Below, in pieces: positions 59,105-64,000 of a DNA stretch of 64,000 nucleotides; the first letter of the stretch is position 1, and each line of letters starts with the position of its first letter. The DNA comes from Boletus sp. NGJ (taxonomy: Eukaryota > Basidiomycota > Agaricomycetes > Boletales > Boletaceae). The notes beneath the pieces are model-generated. The model worked only from the letters and a program-made list of their open reading frames with translations, searched no databases and was not told where the DNA came from. The DNA lies in contig JAGTXK010000094.1 of NCBI GenBank assembly GCA_019096195.1, positions 1-64,000 on the forward strand. The letters run 5' to 3'. A program made the position numbers and the translations under genes.

Positions 59105-61471
59105 TCAGGCATATCCAAACGACTCGACGTGCAGCGTCACGCTCGGTCCCCCACTCAAAACGCTAGACGGTCCCGAAACCGGAAACCTCACCGCACGACG
59201 CACCGACCTTGTCAGACTCTGGGAACCACACACTGTGCAACCACACGTCACCATCAGCCAGTGCCCAACAAGACACGTCAGGCAAAGCAAAATAGTACGC
59301 ACCCGTGACAGACATACTCCCCGTCGCCGTTCTCGCCTCGCCTCGCAGGATCGACGTTAAATTTGGCCTCCCTTCCTCCAACCGGACGGATGGCGGCAGA
59401 ACCCAATCAAGCGGGCCTTCCTTATCTGGCGTTCGTTCCGAATCAACTGAGTTGATCTCGCCAAAAGGTATACCGCCCCTGGTGGCAAAGATCCTGGTTG
59501 AGACCGTAAGCCAAGTTGGCGTGAGAGCGTCAGCTCGGAAAAGTGCATCCGAGATCCACCGGAGGTGACCTGAAATTGTGGCGGGCGGTGTCAGAATGCG
59601 GCAGTTGACAGTGACATGCAGTTCATTGTGCTCACTTGCGTCGCGTACTGCCCAAATAAACACCACCCTGCGACAATGGCTCGATCCCCTTCGAGCTGCC
59701 CTGGAAGTAGAGAATATTTCCGCACCGTAGGAAAATGTATCCAAACGACTTACTCAATCATGTTGAGGAATAACGGCAGCGTGTACGTGATGCCTGACCC
59801 TCCTGCCAGTACCGGTCAACCTCAAATGCTTACTCCCAGATAACAACTTACCAGCGATGAATATGGACGTATCATATACGCCCATATCAGGTGCAGATCC
59901 GTAAGGACCATCGATGAACAATTTAACAGTCTGATTTTGCGCTGCAAAATCCCTCAAGCGCTTCGTAAATCCACCTCTGACATTGATGAGGAAGACGAGT
60001 TCTTTCCAATCCGCAGGACCATTCCTCGCAGAGTACTCGTCTCTGGTGCCAGGGTGGAACAGAGCAGAGTCTATAGTCGAGATGGAAAAGGGATGTGCTT
60101 CGAGCGGAAACGTCGAAACAGATGGCATGATGAGGTACGCGGTCTGTCCAGGTGACCACTGAAAATGTGGTGGACGACGCACTCTCAGCCGGACAAATTC
60201 ATCGCAGAGCAGTTCGGTGGTGGCATCTTGGAGGCTCGCGCGCCTACTGAAACCACAGTACAAGTGGTTGCAAACCACAACCCGAGCGACGCGCATCAAA
60301 CGATCGAGCCCCCAAAACATGTAACATGGCCAGATCCAGTATGAGGCACTCAAGTACACTTGTCAGCATCGTGTCTTGAATCCGATGTGATTCGCTTACT
60401 GTTTTGCATTGGTATGATAGTACGCCCCTAACAAGAAAATGCTGACTACAGTGAGACGGGAAAGGAAAAAGGCTTAGTTAAGATTTTGCTCACAACACCG
60501 AAATGAAATGCGCGTAGAAGAAAAGCTCGTAGGCCCTTGTGCGAATTGGACGGAGTGATACGATCGATAGGACGGCTAGCGAAACCATCGCTGCTATGCC
60601 CAAGCGAAACCAAGTTTTCTCTAAAGCTGTGTGGATGCTAGGAAAGTGATTAAAGATACATATCTCGCAACCGCATGACTAGCATACCTTGCAAGACTAT
60701 ATAATTCACCGCCTGCGTGAATTAATAACAATCCGAAACACGACCGAGCCGTGACACGGTGAAGGTAGTTTAGCTGAGGATGTGGTCAGGTTATTACTCA
60801 AAGTATGGTATCAAAAAGTGAACCTTGTCATAGCCAACGCCGGTGACGACTGCACAGACGGAAATCAACGTTGCGTAGAGAAGGGAGCTAGGGATCACCC
60901 ACGGGACACAATATTGTTCTTAGTGCCGAGGGCCGTGACAAGCGGGAGCTGGCTTGCAGCGAGAACGCCTGCACGGCGACTCCAACCACTTACGTTGGGC
61001 TTGGTTACCTCAAGCTGTTTGTCTGCAGATGTCCAGAATATATATGGATGACGTGATGAGAGGAGAATCTGTTCTTGGTAACTCACCGCCTATAAAGGTC
61101 CACGTGAGGAGAAAGGCAATGTACGCCAATGTGAGGAAGACATCGGCCACCTTGAGATCGTACGTGCCAAACTGGAGTGTCCAGCGGAAGGCGACAACCC
61201 GGAAGACATTGACCGCCCCAAGTGGAAGACGCGCAAGGGACCATCCATGAGTGGGGCGAGCAGACATGTGTGTCGACTCTTCGTCAGCACCCCGTCGTGG
61301 ACGACGACGTTGTCTGGCCACTTTGGAGTACAGGACCGAACCCCACTGGAAAAGACCGATCACGACTAAGAAGATAGCGAGGGAGATCCATGCTTCCTCT
61401 GGGTAGAGGTCAGAGCTTGTAGAAGTCGTGGGAGCCGTTTGAGTCGATGAGGGGCGCGAGGGGGACGCCAT
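59105..61471 (-). CDS. Ferric/cupric reductase (FRE-type transmembrane oxidoreductase)
   Basis: A minus-strand gene of at least ten short exons starts at the ATG at 61471 (MASPSRPSSTQT) and ends at 59105 (SVTLHVESFGYA). The N-terminal part has several membrane helices (ISLAIFLVVIGLFQW; VFLTLAYIAFLLTWTF) and haem-ligand His motifs (GYDKLNYLHR; YELFFYAHF). The C-terminal half carries the FAD site (EAHPFSIST) and the NADPH site (DGPYGS, then IAGGSGITYTLP), with a CGSQSLTRSVRRA segment before the end. The final intron (59302-59233) is required, as without it the frame would end early in a wrong sequence. The enzyme moves electrons from NADPH through FAD and haem to extracellular Fe(III) or Cu(II), the first step of reductive iron uptake. 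No lesions were seen. Confidence 0.88.
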
Positions 61472-61854
61472 AGCGGTTGGGAGAGAGGCGAGTTGGAAAG
61501 GAATTGAAGGATCCGAGGCTAATATATGGAATGCTATCTTTCTCTTCGGATACGCCGCATCCGCAGCGGACACGAACGTGGATGTACCCCGCGGTCCTAG
61601 CGTATTACTTGCGTCAAGAAAGCTTCCGGAACGAGTACATCTTCGTATGTAGGTCTTCGCGGCGGTCGTGCTGAGAAACGCCGATCGGCGACGCTTTCGG
61701 TGGTACTAATCTCTTACCTTGACCTACCTGTTTCCGGTGGCAGGGCAGCAGGCAGTGCACGAACTAGGGCTTCAAGTTGACGAGTTGTTTCACTTGTCGA
61801 ATACGACGACATGACTCGCCGGACGATGGTCAACGCGTTAGCAATCACAGAAGA

Positions 61855-61883
61855 CGATAGCTTCATACTATCATATCTTATCA
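61855..61883. promoter_or_regulatory. Cluster of three HGATAR sites upstream of the ferric reductase
   Basis: CGATAG (61855-61860, plus), TGATAG (61868-61873, minus) and TGATAA (61877-61882, minus) lie within 29 bases, about 385-410 bases upstream of the ferric reductase ATG. HGATAR is the known target of fungal iron-sensing GATA factors of the Urbs1/SreA/Sre1 family. Binding is inferred from motif and position only. Confidence 0.4.
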
Positions 61884-61899
61884 TAAGGGCGCCAGGCGT

Positions 61900-63824
61900 C
61901 CGTTTGCATCCGTTTCGTTTCGTTTCGGATTCCTACCGTTTGGAAACGGACGAGCGCGTGCAGCAGTCGCCGGCAGCCTATTTCGTTCAAAACAGCTGTT
62001 TCACTGTGATAGTCTCGAAAACGTGCTACATCTACTACTACCGGTCAGTGTCGTTACGAAACGGTGCGATAATCTCAGCCTGCTCCCATCGCTTCTAGTG
62101 GCAACACGAGACAAGATTCATGTATCATCCACCTACTCGAGCTGATATTACACATGTGTGTATGTATCAGCTGTCGCCACATAGATCTTTGAGTGCGGTG
62201 ACGGTGGCCTGTACTGAATATTTGTGGATCGGCTGCGATGAGTAATGATTTCCATGGCCATTGGCACACCAAAGGCTTTTCAAACACATTTTGAAACCGT
62301 CACTCAACCAGGCAAGAACTCAAGGCCACAGACTCAACCTCTCGTGTTTCACTCTAACCGACATGAAGATCGGCACAAGGTCCGTGCCCAGACGACAACT
62401 TTCCCCGACCACGACTTACTCGCACTTAAACACTGCCTACTGCAACCACCTTCAAAGTTGATGCACGCGAAGACACAAGAAATTAACATTACACATTGTT
62501 TCCTGTCCTGCCATGTATAGACCCTTCATTTCAATGTATGGAACAAGTCATCTCCGAGGCGCAGCAAGCTTGTGCCAGTAGAGTAGTACCCTTACTACTA
62601 CAGATTGTGTTCGCAGATGCCATGTCGCTGCGGAGATTCGAGTTGCCTGTTGCCTCCACTGTCACCCACCGCTCAATCCGCACCCGGAAAGACAAAGAAA
62701 GAACGCGTGAGTGAATGAGGCAGGTGATTCACGAAATCCATTTTCTTCTGCCCAGTGAAATCTTGTTCAAGCAACCTCCAAGGTCGTAGCTCGGAACGTC
62801 GGCTAGGTAAACTCGATATTCAGCACACCATACACTGCCCGACATTTCAGACCAACTTTGGTTTGACTGTCTTGATTCTTGAGTGAAGTCTGGTATGTGA
62901 ATTGATGATTCATCGGTGGTAGGTTTATGACTCATTAGAAGGTTTTGATTCAGAGGTGGAGCTACTGAATTCGTATTGTAGCTTCTTTGGCTATGGCTTG
63001 CCTTCGTCGCCCGCCGAGAGTGCGAGCAGGCGAGGAGCTGAAACAGAGTGTGCCGTTTCCGCCTGCCGCTCCGACCTTCTCGTCACTCGCTCAGGCTGCT
63101 CATGCAGCACATCCTATTAAGCGCGTAACGCGCTCTCTGGCCTCGTGGACCTTGCGCATGTCGTGCCAGGTCGCAATCTCAGCGGTCTCGTCGTCGACTC
63201 GGACCGGTTGACCCGCCATCCGGGTTCCCAAGACACGACGCAGCCTCCGTCATCCCATTCCTAGCGTGCTCGCGTTGACTGCGACACTCAAGATGATGCT
63301 GCCAGTAATCTGGTTCATCGCTCCTTTTCTCGATCCCGATCCTCGCGCTGTGACTTCCTGCACCCAGGCCCTCAGCTCTTCGACTCCTGAGCTCGACTTA
63401 CATGGTCGGTCGCTGATTGACCGTCTCGCTTGTATTGATCCTGATAACAATCATCGTCGAGTTTACCGTCAAAAGCTACCTGGCCCCTGCCAGGACGCCG
63501 CGTCTGACGCACGGATCAATGCCCTCAGATGCAATTACCCGAGTTCCGAGCCCTCTGAGAGCTTAGAATAACCCTCATGAGGTTGTTCAAGATAGAAATA
63601 AGGCGGTCCTGAGTGTATAGTCAATGATAGGTTGCTACCCACGAGCCGACGACCTAATCTGCGATGGATCTGCCAACGGTCTGCGGTTAGACCTAACAAC
63701 ATTGGATGGCATACGACTGGGCTGGACGAGCAGAGGGGTGCCAGAAACGTTTGAACTACGTCAGAAACCCAATTTCAACAGGCGAGACTCGTGGGTTCTC
63801 GCATTTATTCATTCCCGTATATAA
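61900..63824. other. Intergenic region, no confident gene
   Basis: Short open frames near 62987-63211 and 63266-63571 lack family resemblance and splice-linked continuation. A TATATAAG element at about 63818-63825 precedes the frame that runs off the window. Confidence 0.45.
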
Positions 63825-64000
63825 GTGCTCGAGACCTATGAAGGGAGATTATGTTCTAACCCTATTCGCCAATGGCTACGTGAAGTTCAGTCAAAGTGTG
63901 TTCCACCGTCTATGGATATCTACCAGAATGGAGCTAGGCCTCAGATATTATTCTCTGCTGATCAGCGAAATTTTAATTACCGTCTGGCCTGTCCGGAATG
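63825..64000 (+). CDS. Partial open frame at the window edge
   Basis: About 58 codons are open to the right edge with protein-like content (CSNPIRQWLREVQSKC, then SADQRNFNYRLACPE). No start codon or family is evident. It could be an internal exon of a gene or transposon that continues beyond the window. Confidence 0.25.
   Translation, partial: MLETYEGRLCSNPIRQWLREVQSKCVPPSMDIYQNGARPQILFSADQRNFNYRLACPE

Overview
The window looks like nuclear DNA of a filamentous basidiomycete (Agaricomycetes, perhaps near Rhizoctonia/Ceratobasidium; the clade is an inference). Host genes have many short exons split by introns of about 45-60 bases, almost all GT-AG. The repeats (a chromodomain Ty3/gypsy element, Tc1/mariner DD34E elements, a possible Plavaka-like transposon) and the gene set (Cla4-type PAK kinase, ZNFX1-like helicase, SpoVK/CbxX-type AAA protein, F-box protein, ferric reductase) fit that placement.

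Layout. (1) 1-9.8 kb is an ordinary gene-rich arm: a small unknown protein, mitochondrial ribosomal protein uS19m, a Cla4-like kinase with PH, CRIB and kinase domains, CNOT11 of the CCR4-NOT complex on the minus strand, and, divergent from it, a small single-pass membrane protein. (2) 11.2-18.4 kb is one Ty3/gypsy chromovirus on the minus strand with both LTRs, a broken fossil. (3) 18.4-34.45 kb is an AT-rich, visibly CpG-poor island of about 16 kb. It holds three Tc1/mariner elements, three solo LTRs nested inside them, a copia-like fossil, a possible Plavaka-like remnant and much unidentifiable decayed sequence. The island ends at the 3' end of an intact aldehyde dehydrogenase gene. (4) 38-55.6 kb holds a tandem pair of very large loci. 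Each encodes a ZNFX1/Hrr1-like RNA helicase with an NFX1-like cysteine cluster and coiled coil, followed by three consecutive CbxX/SpoVK-type AAA modules. The first copy is largely intact and the second is a pseudogene; an SDR oxidoreductase gene lies between them. (5) 57-61.5 kb holds an F-box-like protein and a ferric reductase, the latter with three GATA-factor-type sites upstream. The last 2.5 kb shows almost nothing recognisable.

The most interesting system is the helicase/triple-AAA locus. In both paralogs the AAA frame is offset by +1 from the helicase frame at the same place, immediately before a conserved ARDKWEDQKR motif. This could mean two overlapping cistrons, an unseen splice, recoding, or inherited damage. 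ZNFX1 and Hrr1 relatives act in small-RNA silencing and antiviral RNA sensing, so a link to control of the nearby repeat island is tempting but unproven.

Exon models were built by eye from frame continuity and splice sites. For uS19m, the membrane protein, ALDH and the F-box gene the exon lengths sum exactly to whole codons. For the kinase, CNOT11 and the SDR the sum is off by exactly one base, which points to single-base errors or alleles.
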